64,000 nt of DNA from Hordeum vulgare subsp. vulgare (Eukaryota > Streptophyta > Magnoliopsida > Poales > Poaceae), in NCBI RefSeq assembly GCF_904849725.1, contig NC_058523.1, positions 336,701,948-336,765,947 on the forward strand, written 5' to 3'. Position numbers and translations under genes: made by a program. The notes below the pieces were generated by a model. The model saw only the letters and a list, made by a program, of their open reading frames with translations. It did no database searches and was not told the origin of the DNA. This document shows, one piece after another, positions 46,234 to 59,260 of the stretch (position 1 is the stretch's first letter; each line of letters starts with the position of its first letter).

Positions 46234-47639
46234 ACCAATTCACCATGGAAGAACCTTGAAACGTAGCAAGTGCTAGTTGATTTTTATTTTATTTTCTGTT
46301 TTTTGTGAAAAAGACCTGGGACTATTATAGATAAATTTGCCTCTCTTCTCTTCCACTATAGTTTCTAGTGACAAGGCTGTACAATCAGTAAGGACATGCT
46401 CTTAAAAAACTCAAATTGGATTATATCATTAAACCCAAATGATAAGTGAAATACATGTGGCACGAAGTAACACCGTTTCGACTTTTTTACCACTAAAGTT
46501 GCCATAAAAGAAACTCTAAAAAACTAAAACTTGTCATCCAAACAAAAACTTGTCATGCTTTACAACTAAAATTACCATCCTCGAAAAACTAAACAAAAAC
46601 ATGAGGACGGAATTGCTAGAATAGAGGCTAGGGATGAGAATAAATGTGAAGCAACGTCAAATTTTTCAGCATCGAAGAAGAAAGAAGTGTGCAAGGTCGA
46701 GAAGCTGTCCGGGATGTTCCGTCATGATGGAAACTTGGCGCACCACTTACCACGGGCAGTCTTCGCACTTTATGATCGGCAACGGGAAGCTGACAAGCCG
46801 TTGGGCCGGGGTCGAGACGGGGCAACAGTCGAGCGTGTCTTTGCCGGTGAACCTTCGACGGGAAAGATCCGAGCCGCTAGAGGCCGAGTCAAGGCATGCG
46901 GCGCGAAGGCGTTGTCGGGGTTATGCGGTTTGGTATCTGGCCAATCCATGGCAAAGGGCAGTCGCCAGCAGCCGGATGCGTCAAGTCCAATGGTGGCAGC
47001 CTCAGATTTACTAGTTGTGCGCCGGCGACGGGGCGAGAGAGGCACAAATCAGGATGGTCAAGGACCGCGACGGAGCCTACAAAGCGTTTCCGATGCCATG
47101 TAGTGGCCGACAGGGGTTTGGAAGGACGGCTTCAGCATGAATGCACCACGGGATCTCGAACAACTCACCAAAGCACGAAAGCCAGTTAGAAAATGGATTC
47201 TGGGGGGCAGTGGAGGGGAGGAGATTTTTTTCTCCAAGGCCGAGCTGTGGAGTAAAAATAGGGGCAAACGACACAGTTGAGGCTAATTTATCCTCCTCTA
47301 ATGCCTATTGCGTATCGGCTAGGTGTTGTTTAGAGTTGTAAAACTGAATATTTACTCCTCTAAACGATAATAGGGGACCAACTAGAAATAATATGTCTTA
47401 TTCTTGCGTGAGACCACGAGTGAGGATCTGATTGGTCTAAAGACGCCCAACGAGACGGAATGCTTAAAGTAGATGCGTCAATAATCCTAGACGTATGAGC
47501 TTGTTACAGACAAGTTCTCTTTCCCTCCCTGATTTTCACCGGGATGGCCCTGCTTCATCATCTTTTTTCCAATCAACTCGTGCCATGTCAGCCATAATTT
47601 GTTTCAGTCCATAAATATCCGTACATGTAGCATTATTCG
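46234..47639. other. Intergenic DNA with no recognised gene
   Basis: An AT-rich first part, then GC-rich DNA at about 46680-47270 with short open frames in all frames. None has a domain I recognise, and overlapping frames on both strands argue against coding. No repeat family was identified. Confidence 0.5.
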
Positions 47640-47659
47640 TAGATGCAGTAATAAGACTC

Positions 47660-48582
47660 TGAGTCTAGTGATACTCCCCCTCGCTGCCCTCGTGTGGCGA
47701 CAGGGAGGAACCCCTAGATCTCGTTGTTGGGCCTCTCCTCCTCCCGTACCTTCTACCTCGCTGCCGCGGAGGGTGTGGCCGGGCAAAGTCCGGTCGGCTC
47801 CAATGTCGACAGGATTCCTCGTCTCCCCGCTTGTAGGGGTTGGTGCCAATGGGCCGAGACGTCACGCAGACGTGGGGCGTGGCCACACGTTGGTTGCTCG
47901 ATGGAGTGATGGGCACAAGGTTGGTTGGTGTGCGGCGAGCTACGAGGCGGCGGAGCATGCAAGATGGATGGATGCGGTGACATTGACCGGATCTGGCCGG
48001 TGAGTTGCACGGTCTGCAGGCACACACCTCTGTCACGACCATCTAGGTTGGTGGAGGTGGGAGGTGGTGGTGTGGGCCAAGGGTCGGGACGACGGTCATG
48101 GCGGCCCGGCCAAATCTAACCTCACGACGGCATGGGCCACTAGGGTTACCGACAGCTGCCTTGATCGGGGCCATCTCAGTTGGTCAAGGTAGACTAAAAA
48201 ATCTCGGTCGGTCAAGGTGTCTTTGCCTTGGCGGAGGTTCAATCATTTCCTCGTGCCTCATGGGGTGCTCGAACCTGCGGTTGGAGGCGCGCCAGGCGGG
48301 TGGTTCACGGTGGCCCGACGCGTCTGATATTTGGATGCCACGGGGTCAGGGGCGCTCCAGGAAGATGGCAGGGGTGCCTATACGAGTCTTGTTGTAGTCA
48401 GGGTTGTAACGACAACTCTGACCCTGTTCTAGAAATAGCGAGGTGGTTGCATCTTTGCCGGCAACTGTTGGTAGCCTTCCCCTACCCCGCTCCAATCGAC
48501 TAGGCCATGTACTTGCCCAAAGGTAGCGCTTTGCTGGCAGCAGTGTTGGTGGACCATGGTGTGGGTGCTCGGGCGGTCTTGG
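47660..48582 (+). mobile_element. GC-rich LINE-leader-like block, first part
   Basis: Composition and wording recall the GC-rich block at 42970-44550 (CCCTCGCTGCC, GGAACCCCTAGATC, then GTGG-rich DNA). It continues after the copia solo LTR at 50342-50406. No reverse transcriptase is present, so this assignment is weak; it may be only GC-rich repeat DNA. Confidence 0.3.
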
Positions 48583-50341
48583 TGTTGGGGAATGTTGTAT
48601 GGAAATCTAAAAAATTCCTGTGATCACCTAAGATCTATCTATGGAGATGAACAACTATGAGAGGAGGAGTGCATCTACATATTCTTGTAAATCGCTAAGC
48701 GGAAGCATTAAGAAATGCGGTTGATCTACTCGAACGTCTATGCGATCCAATCACGATCCGTCCAGCGATCCAATCACAATCTGTCCCAATCTAGCGCCAA
48801 ACGGAAGACAGCTCCGTGTTCAACACACGTACTGCTCGATGACGCCTTCCCCACCTTGATCCAACTAGCATAGATGAAGTAGTAGCTGAGTTCTCCGGCA
48901 GCACGGCGACGTGATGATGGTGGTGGTGGAATTGTCCCGGCAGGGCTTGGCCAAGCACTGCCGCGACACAAACGAGGGAGAAGCACTACGAGAGAGAGAG
49001 AGGAGGGATGTGTCGTGGCTTTTGATCTGCGGCCGCCCTTCCTCTCCTCTAGTATATATGGGGGGAAGGGCGTAGGGACCGACGCCCTAGGGTTTCCCCT
49101 AGGGTAGGGCGGCGGCCAAGGTGCCTTAGCCCCCAAGGAGAGTGAGGCGCCGGCCACCTCTGGGCCAACCCAGCCCTTGTTTGCATGGGTCTTAGATGGG
49201 AGGGGTGACCAGCCCACCATGGGCTGGTGCGCCACCTCTCATAGCCCATGGGGCCCTCCAGGGCAGGTGGACCCCTGGAACACTTCCGGAACCTCCATCA
49301 CTAAACCGGTAACTTACGAAACTCTTCCGGAACTCGAATACCAACTTCCCATATATCAATCTTTACCTCCCGACCATTCCCAAGATCATCGTAATGTCTA
49401 GGCTCTCAATCCGGGACTCCGAACAACCTATGGTCACCAACATAATAACTCAACAATACTTTATCGTCATCGAACGTTAAGTGTGCGGACCTTGCGGGTT
49501 CGAGAATGATGCAAACATGACCGAGACACCTCTCTGGTCAATAACCAATAGTGGGACCTGGATGCCCATATTGGTTCCAACATATTCTACGAAGATGTAT
49601 ATTAGTCGAACCACGATGTCAAGGATTCAGCCAATCACGTATGCAGTTTCCTTTGTCCATCGATATGTTACTTGCTCGAGATTCGATCGTAGGTATCTCC
49701 ATACCTAGTTCAATCTCGTTACGGGCAAGTCTCTTTACTCGTTCCGTAATACAAGATCCCGTGACTAACTCCTTAGTCACATTGCTTGCAAGCTTCTTGT
49801 AATGATGTATTACCGAGTTGGCCTAGAGATACCTCTCCGTCATATGGAGTGACAAATCCTAGTCTCGATCCATGCCAACCCAACACACACCCTCAAAGAT
49901 ACATGTAGTTCATCTTCAAAATCACCCAGTTACGTTTTGACGTTTGATAAACACAAGGCATTCCTCTGGTGTCAGGGAGTTGCATGATCTCATGGTCTTA
50001 GGAACATATACTTTGACATGCAGAGAGCAATAACAATAAGCTTAGTAATACTATCAAATTCCATGCTTACGGTTTGGGTCTTGTCCATCACATCATTCTC
50101 CTAATGATGTGATCCCATTATCAAATGAAAACTCATGTCTATGTCTAGAAAACCTTAACCATCTTTGATCAACGAGCTAGACCAGTAGAGGCTTACTAGG
50201 GACACTGTGTTGTATATGTATCCACACATGTATTTGAGTTTCCAATCAATACAATTATAGCGTGGATAATAAAAGATTATCATGAGCAAGGAAATACAAT
50301 AATAACCATGTTATTATTGCCTCTAGGGCATATTTCCAAAA
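48583..50341 (-). mobile_element. Solo copia LTR of BARE-1/WIS/Angela type with perfect TSD
   Basis: A 1759-bp LTR in minus orientation: the low end TGTTGGGGAATGTTG is the reverse complement of the LTR 3' end, and the high end GCCTCTAGGGCATATTTCC is the complement of TGTTGGAAATATGCCC (last bases AAAA instead of AACA). Target duplication CTTGG lies at 48578-48582 and 50342-50346. No internal domain is left. It is the second copy of the family seen at 17596-19393 and has clean solo-LTR structure. Confidence 0.93.
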
Positions 50342-50406
50342 CTTGGATGTTGGGGGGCAAGTGCAGGCTCGGGGGCAGGTCCCGTGACTCACTTGCTGCT
50401 CGGTGT

Positions 50407-53400
50407 TGTAACAGCCCGGAACCGACGCTCCAGAAAATTCCCCTTTTATTTCATTGTCGTTGCATTATTTATCTAGTTGTTGCATTCATCTTCGCATCAT
50501 GCCCATCATCCTAATTGCATCGGCACTCCGTTTTCGTGAGTTTTTCAAAAACTTGCATTCGTTCTTAGTTGCATGTTTTCTCCGTTTTTGTCGTTCACCG
50601 TTTTGAGACCAACCACACACGCACGCGCCTACGGCGTCATTAGAACATTGTTTTTGAAAAGTGTGTATAAAACTTGCTCGGATTTGGTTGAAACTAGGCG
50701 TGCGGTATTATATAGTGTAGGTAGGCCGCTTGCCAAATTTCTTCGCAATCGGAGTTTGTTTGATACCCGAACCGTTAAACCTATAGCGGTACTATAGCCG
50801 GCTTAATTGTCAAGAATTTTGGAGTTTCAAAAATCTTGCCACGGGCCGCAAATCTCCCTCTCATCTCAGTCTATCCCTCTCCACAGCCCATCATAGCCCA
50901 CCTAACCTAGACGTGCGATCAGAGCCATCCGATCACGATCAGAGGGTCCAAAAACGGTCTCAAATAGCTAACCCTAGCCGCCTGCCCTATTTAAACACCT
51001 CTCCCCTACCAAATTTGGCCTCCCCTAACCTCCAGCCACCTCCTCCCTAAAAACTAGTGCCTCCCCAGCCCCGAGCCGTCACTTGGCAGCTCTAGAACGG
51101 TCGCCGCCGCCACTCAGCCGCCGCACCGCAGCCCCCCTTCACTCTCGCGTTGCCCGCAATCCACAGCCACCGCAGCCCGCGCGAACTCATGCCCGGCCCG
51201 CCCTAGGCTGCCCCGGGCCCGAGGTACCCTCTTCCTGCCCGCGCCCAACTTCCTCGCTGCTTGCCCTCGCCGCCGCGCGTCCTTGCACCACCTCACGCCC
51301 TGGCTGCTGCCGCCGTTGATCTGCGACGTCGCGCCCCCTTATTGCCGCCACCCGGAGAGCCTCTCCCTAGTTGCCAGCTGCATGCCACGAGCTCGCCACT
51401 ACGGGACCTCGCCGCTGCCTCGACCTCGTCCCCACGGGCCACCGCCAGCCCCGAGAACCACCGGATCCGGCGCCTCCGCGACCAAACCCGACCGGCCCGT
51501 GACTCCTCGATGTCGCTCCGGCCTACTACGACCTCCCCACCGCCAATTCCGTCAACTTCCCCCGCCGGCCGCTCCTCTATCCAGCCCAACGTGAGCAGCT
51601 ACGCCCAGATTTTTTCAAAGTCTAAAACTGTCTGCGAATTTCACCATATGTGCCTGTTACGGTGATGATATTTTGCAAACTGTGCATCCGTTTGAGATGA
51701 ATTATCTATGAAAGTTGTACTACTCCATGAGTTCTATAGCATGGAAGCATTTGCATGCATACTAATATTCATCTAACTACTCTTAATGATGTTGCAAAAG
51801 TGCATCCCGTCGTAGTCGATAATCTGTTAATTTTCTTCCAAGCTGCGTGGTTGATTGCAAGTAAGGTGTAGGCCTTTTTGCATGTGGTTTCTTCGCGAGA
51901 ATTTCTCTAGGATATGTCTACTTTGATGCCATTCCTTTGGTTACAATTTAGATTATCATTAAAATGCTCATTTGTTGCTCCCAAGGTGCTATCATGTTAA
52001 AAACTGCAATCTGTTTTCGTTAAGTTTCATTTTGCGAAACTCGAATTAAGCAAACCATGCCTCTTTTGATTGTGAGTGATGGAGTGATTTGTAGTAGGCT
52101 ATGACTAGTTGCTGTTAGTAGGTTTCCCATGCCATGTATGTCATGCTTAGCTGTCGTTTTCATTATGTGAACATGCTAATATGATGTTGCTGTTTGGTAG
52201 GCTCAAATATTTCGAAGTGTGAGAATCTGATATTTCAGCATGCCATATTGTGTTGACGCTAGCTATGAACGTGTGTACATTTAGACCTTCCTAGTGTGGA
52301 ATGAAATGAAGTGCATCATGCCTACTACCATACTATAAATTTTCATGCCATTATATGCCCTCTAGCATGTATTTTTCTTGCTGCCAATATGCCATCATGA
52401 TAAAAACTGCACTGGTAAACTGATAATTTCACTAAGTCGGAAATTATGTTCAACTTGCCATTTTTGAGCTCTTTTCCTAGTGCTTCATACTTCTAATAAA
52501 TTTTACATTACGAGATGCTTCGTGTGCATCTTGTCCACTACTGCCTCATGTCTTGTTTGAGCATTTTAGATTCCTGTAGCTTGTTGTTTTGGTGTGTATA
52601 AAATGTCATGTTACTGTTTTTGGCAGATTATAGCTATATCTTGTATTGCTTTTAATTGTTGAACCGTTGCTCCGTTTTGAACATGCCATATATGGAACTT
52701 GCTTAGAAACTCATGTAGTTTCATAATATCTTGTTGCATCCATGATTTAACATGCTTGTGGGTGTCATTTGCATACATATTGCATTCATGGCATAATATC
52801 TTGTGCCACTCATATCATTTAGACCGTAGTTCCGATTATGATGATCTATATATGTAAATCGACTAGAATGATGTGTAGATTCACATGGTCTACTTTATTT
52901 TTCTATTTATTAAATATAAAATATGTTTAGTACATATCTTGTCCAATTTTGAAATTAACACATGGGGTCATTTCGGAAATGCTATACGTTGTTTTCGACC
53001 TCATTTAAAAATGCATAGATAGTGTCGTTTATTTATGATTCACATCTTGACATGTTTAACAATATTTTATATTGTCGTGTACCTAAAGGGAGTGAACTCG
53101 TTGCATATTGTGCTTCACTTAATGTGTAGTGTTTGATTATTGTGAATTGTCATGACGTGCCTTGCATAATTAAATCGGACATGCATCATATTTATTTACG
53201 CATCATGTCATGCATATGTTGTGGTGTTTATCGTGTGTTGATTGTTTGTTGCCGGATTGTTTTTCTCGATAGAGTTCCGAACCGCTTCGGGGTGTGAGGA
53301 TTCGTTCGACTACGTGGGTTCGTCTACTTCACGGATCCGTTCTTCTTCCAAGCGAGATCACAGTCAAGATGATCATTGCACTAGATACCACTACTATCAT

Positions 53401-55056
53401 TGCCATGCTAGTTGTCTTGTTTCTATTGCTACGTCTCGGTGCCTACCACCTGTTATGATAAGCCTCCCAACATTGCCATGAAAAGCCTCCAAACCCTCCA
53501 CATCCCAGCAAACCCTTGTTTGGCTATGTTACCATTTGCTCAACCTTCTTACAGCGTTGCTAGTTGCAGGTGCAGATGCTTTCCATGTGACAACATGGAT
53601 TCCTTGTTATACCACCATATTATTTCTAATTAAATTAATGCACCTATTTACTTTGTAAAAGGTGGAAGTCTTGAACTTCTAGCCCGACTTTTTGTTCCAT
53701 CTTTGCCTCCCTAGTTACTTGTGTACTGGTGTTATGTTCCATATTTGAGCGCTCCTAACATGCTTGGCGTTGTTATGGGGACTCAAACATTGGTACCTTG
53801 ATTTTCTTTTTGGGATAAAACTCTTGTGGCAAGGCCCAACATTGGTACTATATTTGCCCAAGATAATAATACTGAACATCGTTATTAAAACATAGGGCGT
53901 CATGAACCCGAGGAGTAATTCAACATAATATAGGGGGGCCAATGCTGATGGTGTTGTTCCCAAACGGGTAGACTACGGGGCCACCACGGGGAAACTCGAG
54001 GTTTGGTTTTAAACGTAGTGTGTCCCATCCAGTTGTGTCGTGAGAACGAGATACACGGCTCCTATCGGGATCGTCGGCATGTCCGGTGGCCTTGCTAGAT
54101 TTGTTTTACCTTTCTTGAATGTCTTGTGCAAGGGATTACGAGGATACTTTGGGCTATCTCGAGGTTGAGGTTTTCCATCAGAAATCGGAGGAGATTACGA
54201 GTTTTCCATGGTCGTGGTTTTTCGACGTAGCTTGTGGTAGTTTGTGATGGACTAGGTGAGCACCCGTGAAGGGTTAAATCTTTGTGAGAGCCGTGCCCGT
54301 GGTTATGTGCCAACTTGGAAACTTTGTTTAACACCCGGTCATAGAAAACTTGAAGTAAACTTAATTAAAACTTGCCAACTGTCTGCGTAACCGTGACTGT
54401 CTCTTCTCGTGAGTTCTAAATCCGGAAGAGTACACCATGGCGTTATGTCTGACGTAAGTAGGTGTTCAGGATCACTTCGAGATCATTATTAGTACACATC
54501 CGCTTATATGTAGATCACCCCTTCTTATTTCTTGTACTCGTAAGTTAGCCGATCAAATAAATTCTTAGTGCTTGCTGCAGCCTCATGACTTAACCATACC
54601 TCACCCATTAAGCTTTGCTAGTCTTCATACCTTTGGAAATGAGTTTGTTGAGTCCCTGTGGCTCACAGGTTACTACACCAACAGTTGTAGGTACATGTAA
54701 AGCAATACTTTGACATGAGCGCGATGATTGTTCTATTTGGAGTTTATTCTTCTTCTTCATTGATCTAGGATGGGTTCTAGGCTAGCAGCCTGGGATAGCA
54801 AGGATGGACGTCGTTCTTATATCGTTTAATTTTGTTCGTAGTCAGACCCTCCTCTTCTACATGGTGATTGAATATACTGTTGTATTGTGGTGTTTATGTT
54901 GTAGCTTGTAGCGAGTGTAAGTCAATTCCATATACTCTTATCTCTTTTACATGTACTTGTAATGATATCCATTCTTGCAAAATGACAAGATACGCTTCTA
55001 TCCCTGTCGAGGTCGTCATGCGAAAATAAGGATAGGATCGCATCTTGGGCGTTATA
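50407..55056 (+). mobile_element. LARD 5' LTR (Sukkula-like, about 4.65 kb)
   Basis: Starts TGTAACAGCCCGG, repeated at 58738 as TGTAATAGCCTGG with long similarity afterwards. It ends ...GCGTTATA at 55056 just before TTGGTATCCGAGCAG, a decayed Met-tRNA primer site. TATAAAA lies at 50667-50673 and TATTTAAA at about 50990-50997. LTRs near 4.5 kb with a roughly 3.5-kb non-coding interior are the known hallmark of the Sukkula LARDs of barley and relatives. The GC-rich part at 51000-51600 gives open frames (51261-51665 and others) without domains. The rest, 51670-55050, has no gene that I can see. Confidence 0.75.
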
Positions 55057-58000
55057 AGTTGGTATCCGAGCAGTACCGACATAGGATCGCCCTTGATTGA
55101 TCGAACTTGGCCAAGTCGATTTTAATAAAAGACTACTTTGAGTCTAGTTATATATGAGAGAGTAGGACTCCTTTTACTCCTCTTCTATGCTCTGGTGAGG
55201 AATCCTGACGTAAGAATTTTAATTCTACTCCTGTTGTCACTCAAGAAAATTAGGATCACAAGGGTACTTTGGAGCCTCTAAGATGTCCATGTGACGGAAT
55301 TCTGACTTGGTGCCTCCTCTAATCAAGGAGTAAAGCTCCAAGGGGTTCTTGACACATCGCTATGTTCGGTTTCCTTTGTATGTCAGGACGAAGGATGTCC
55401 GAAATTGCTTCAATACACTTTGTGGCGAGGGAAGTTTGGCGCCACGCAGTACTGGGGAGAGCATCCAGATGTACTGCCATAATTGTTATCATTGTGATTA
55501 CGAGGTTCTCAGGTAGATGAGTTTTCGAGATCTTGGGTTATGTGTTGACGGATGTGATACACTAGACGAGTAGTGTTGTTGCTAGGAGTTGAGTGATGGA
55601 TTTTACTCCTTGTATCCGTGGACCCGATTGCATAACTAGAATTTTTTTGGAAGTTCTCAGGTGGGAACATTGTTGAGGAAATCGTTAACTGTTCGCTGCT
55701 CGGGTGGCTCGCAAGTAGGGGATTAATGGGCTAATCGGGAAGTTAATCAGCCATTATTCAATTAATCAGACGATTTTTCAGATTATCGGCTACTCGGTGA
55801 CCCTATGACTAGGGATTAATCGGCATGCTAACTGGTTAATCGATCTAATTCTTGAACTGGGGGTGGGAATTCCAGTAGTTACCTAGGATTATCTCCCAAA
55901 AGATGCATGATGTGAGGTTAGGGTTGGACATGTAGTGTATTTGTTTTTTCACAGTCTTTCTTACAATGATACCCGTTGTGTATTAAAGAGTCCTTGTAGC
56001 TTGCTACGACTCAGGGACACTTCGTACATCGTGTACACTGCCTTGTGCATGATAGCTACAGTAGGATAGAGCCGTGCGAACCTTACCACAAAAATATGGA
56101 ATGGAATCTTTCTCATGAATTTGTTTCTGGCTTATTCTATAAGCCTCATCCTTTATTTTGTTGGATTATGGTAATTTGAGTTTCTTCGATGTCAAGTGGT
56201 GATTTCATATCTTTCCTAAATGGTGTTCTCATATTCCTATGGGAATGCTAATCCTTTTGATCAACCAGAGTGGTCATGAAATTCTTTTCAACCAGAGTGT
56301 TTCTCTTCAAGTTAATTCAATCCTTTTCAATATTTGCAAGATCCATCCTCTTATTTATTTTCGGAGTTTGTCTAATCTCTCCCAAGTTGTCTTTGTTTTT
56401 TCCCACCCTCCCACCCTTGTTGTTCAATGATTAAATTCTCCTCCAAGTGCCTTTCTGTTCAATATTTCTTCCTCTATCTTCTCTCCCCTATTGTATCTGA
56501 TGATTTATTGTGAAGATTCTCCTCCAGGTGCCTTTCTGTTCAATATTTCTTACGCTATCTTCTCTCCCCTATTGTATTTGATGATTTATTGTGAAGATTC
56601 TCCTCCAAGTGCCTTTCTGTTCAATATTTCTTCATTCTTGTTTTCTTCCCTGATGGATTCAATTCGACCTCTCGGTGTTCATCATATCCTTTCATTTGTT
56701 AAATGCTTCCCATGTTGTAAATTTTTATCCAAGCATCTCTTGGTTATTCATCCCACTCTATTTTATCCGGAGTGCAAGATATCTCAGAAGACTTTCATTT
56801 CCATTCATATGCTCTTAAATTATTTTCGAGGTTCTAACCTCATCAAGTTCTTCATTTGAACCGGTGCAATCTCTCTCTTTCTAAGCAATCGTTTCAACAA
56901 TGTTTTCTTTGAGTGGGCCCATAACCCACAAGCTTTTCCCAGGATCTTACCTCGCTCCTATAATCTTTTCCCGAGATCTCGAAATCTTTTCAACTGTGAC
57001 ATAAGTATGCATTCCATCAGTCATATTCATTCTTCAAGATCAATCTGAATTATTTCCATCATTGGCTCAACCTTTTTCCTTATTCATTGTGTCGGAGTGT
57101 CTTAGTAATTCATGGTGTTGCTTCTCATCAGCATGCTCATCTTGAAGACCGAGGATAGTTTCTCTTAAATATTTGGTCATTCTTTTGAAGATTGTCATCT
57201 CAGCTTCGTGATCTCTCTCAAATTGTTTCCAATCATGACAAATTCTTTTCATATCTATCCGGTGAATTTCAGATTTGTTTTTATTTCTCGATCCTCCAAA
57301 GACTATCATTTCAGAAGATTTCTTTGTTCTCAGCTTTCCGCTTTCATTCTGAAATTCTTCTCAATTACTGTCTCTTCATTCGTATCTCAATTATTCTGGT
57401 GCCTTGTTCAAGTTTTCTCTCACATGGATCACGATCTCTTCGTTCTCAGTATCTCCATTTAATCTTGGTTTCCTCATTCATTCCAGATTCTTACCAGTCT
57501 TTCATTGAAGACTTCTTCAAGTTTGTGTTATTCTCTCTTCTATCTTTTTTAAAATATTAAGTGGTATGCTAAATCCGTTGCTTGTCATCAATTTAATGTG
57601 ATGAAGGATAAGCATAACATAATTCTTATTCTTGTTTCATGAAGGTGATTTCAATTCTTCTTCGGGAGTTGTTCATGTTATCAAATTCTTGGATCTAAGT
57701 TGTTCATCTCTTCTTTTCTAGAGTTTCAAGCTTCTCAAGTGTATCTTTGCGAAGCTCCGTCTAAATATTTGCAAGAGCATAATCTTATTATTTTTAACCT
57801 TCAATTATTTTCTATCATCATTTCATTCCAGTGTTCTCCAAGTGGTTCTTCATGCTGGTTCGTTGAGTATGTAATTCTTTCTAAAGGCGTTCTTCAAGAT
57901 TCTTGTTGGAGGATGTCAAGTGTTCTTCTCTTGCATTTCCAAGTGCAATTCTTCCTCCATTATCCTTTGAGGTGGTCTTATAGCATTCTTGTTTTATGAG

Positions 58001-58737
58001 GATTCTCGAAGAGAATTGGTTTCAAGAATGAGATAAATAAACACATCTTTCTTCCTTTGTGTTATCTTGGATTAGATATCACCTAAAGCTTTTTCTAAAG
58101 ATTGTTGCTATTATGGTGATTACCGTTTATACAAGTTCTCAATATATCCTATTGGTGAAAGAAGTTTTGCATATCTTGTTGTTCCCAAGGAATGTATGTT
58201 TCCGTTAGTGGCTGGTTGTCACCTCATTATTTGAGATATTTTCCATAGGCCCAGAACAAGGTTTTATTTTGTTGTTGATTTTCCAACAACTCCGTTCAAT
58301 CCTTCTTTGTAAGGATTCTTTTCAAATTGATTGCGGTAGTAATTGTAATTTTCTTCTCCGTTCTCTTCTTCTCAATGATCTAGTTTCTATTCTTTTGTTC
58401 CGGAGGTTGTGTGATGTTGCTCCCTTTCATCCATTATCTTGTTTTATCAATATCATGTTAGTACCTTGCTTGTCCATTTGACCAGAGTATCATGTAATCT
58501 TTTCATGTTCTTTCATTGTTATCAAATTTTGCCATCTTTCCTACCGAAGTGCTGCTGAAATTTCTTTTGAATTATCGTTTGTTCCTCATGTCATTCTTCA
58601 TCTCTTTGCAACCTTCAAGGATCGTTGGTTTCACTCGTTTGTCAAGAAGCAACTAAGTTTGACCTATTGCTCTTTCTCTTCCTCTTCCCCTTTATTCTTA
58701 GATGTCGGGTTGAGATCTCTTTTTAGTGTAGGAAAGT
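55057..58737 (+). mobile_element. LARD interior, non-coding, with pyrimidine-rich 3' half
   Basis: The 3681-bp interior runs from the primer site at 55059 to the start of the second LTR, the expected size for this class. No gag, protease or polymerase segment can be found. From about 56180 onward the plus strand is strongly T and C rich, and open frames there (56491-56859, 57192-57560, 57700-57999) encode Ser/Phe/Leu-rich low-complexity sequence and are not taken as genes. Confidence 0.7.
56439..56630 (+). repeat. Tandem repeat, unit 80-81 bp, about 2.4 copies
   Basis: Units start at 56439, 56519 and 56600 with CTCCTCCAAGTGCCTTTCTG (A to G in the second) followed by TTCAATATTTCTT. The first two copies share the whole unit including TGATGATTTATTGTGAAG. 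Lies in the LARD interior. Confidence 0.85.
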
Positions 58738-59260
58738 TGTAATAGCCTGGAACCGACGCTCTAGAAGATTCCCCTTTTTTTCATTGTCGTCGTGTGATTT
58801 ATCTAGTTGTTGCATTCATCTTCGCATCATGCGCATCATCCTTGTTTCATCGACACTCCATTGTCATCATTTTTCAAAAAAAAAACTTGCATTCATTCTT
58901 AGTTTCCGGTTCTCTCCGGTTTTGTCGTCGACTGTTTTGAGACCATCCACACACGCACGAGCCCGCGGCATCATTAAAATATTGTTTTTAAAAGTGTGTA
59001 TAAAACTTCCTTGGATTGGGTTGAAACTTGGCAGGTGGTCTTATTATAGTGTAGGCAGGCCGCGTGCCAAATTCATTGCAATCGGGATTTGTTTGATACC
59101 CGAACCATTAAACCTATAGCGGCACTATAGCCGGTTTAATTGTCGGGTATTTCGGAGTTTTAAATTCTTTCCACGGGACTCAAACCTCCCTCTCATCTTA
59201 ATCTAGCCCTCTCCACAGCCCACCATATCCCACCTAACCTAGAGTGTGATCGGATCCGTC
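58738..59260 (+). mobile_element. LARD 3' LTR, first 523 bp, interrupted
   Basis: Aligns with 50407-50935 from its first base, including the GTGTGTATAAAACTT promoter-like part and CCCACCTAACCTAGA. It stops where the next gypsy LTR begins at 59261. The remainder of the LTR should lie beyond the window, on the far side of that insertion. Confidence 0.8.

Noticed and set aside
51083..51665. Pro/Arg/Ala-rich ORFs in the LARD LTR
   Set aside because: GC-rich LTR leader, frames open on both strands, no known domain; LARDs are non-coding.
57192..57999. Phe/Ser/Leu-rich ORFs that look like membrane proteins
   Set aside because: They follow from the pyrimidine-rich composition of the LARD interior; no domain and no consistent start.
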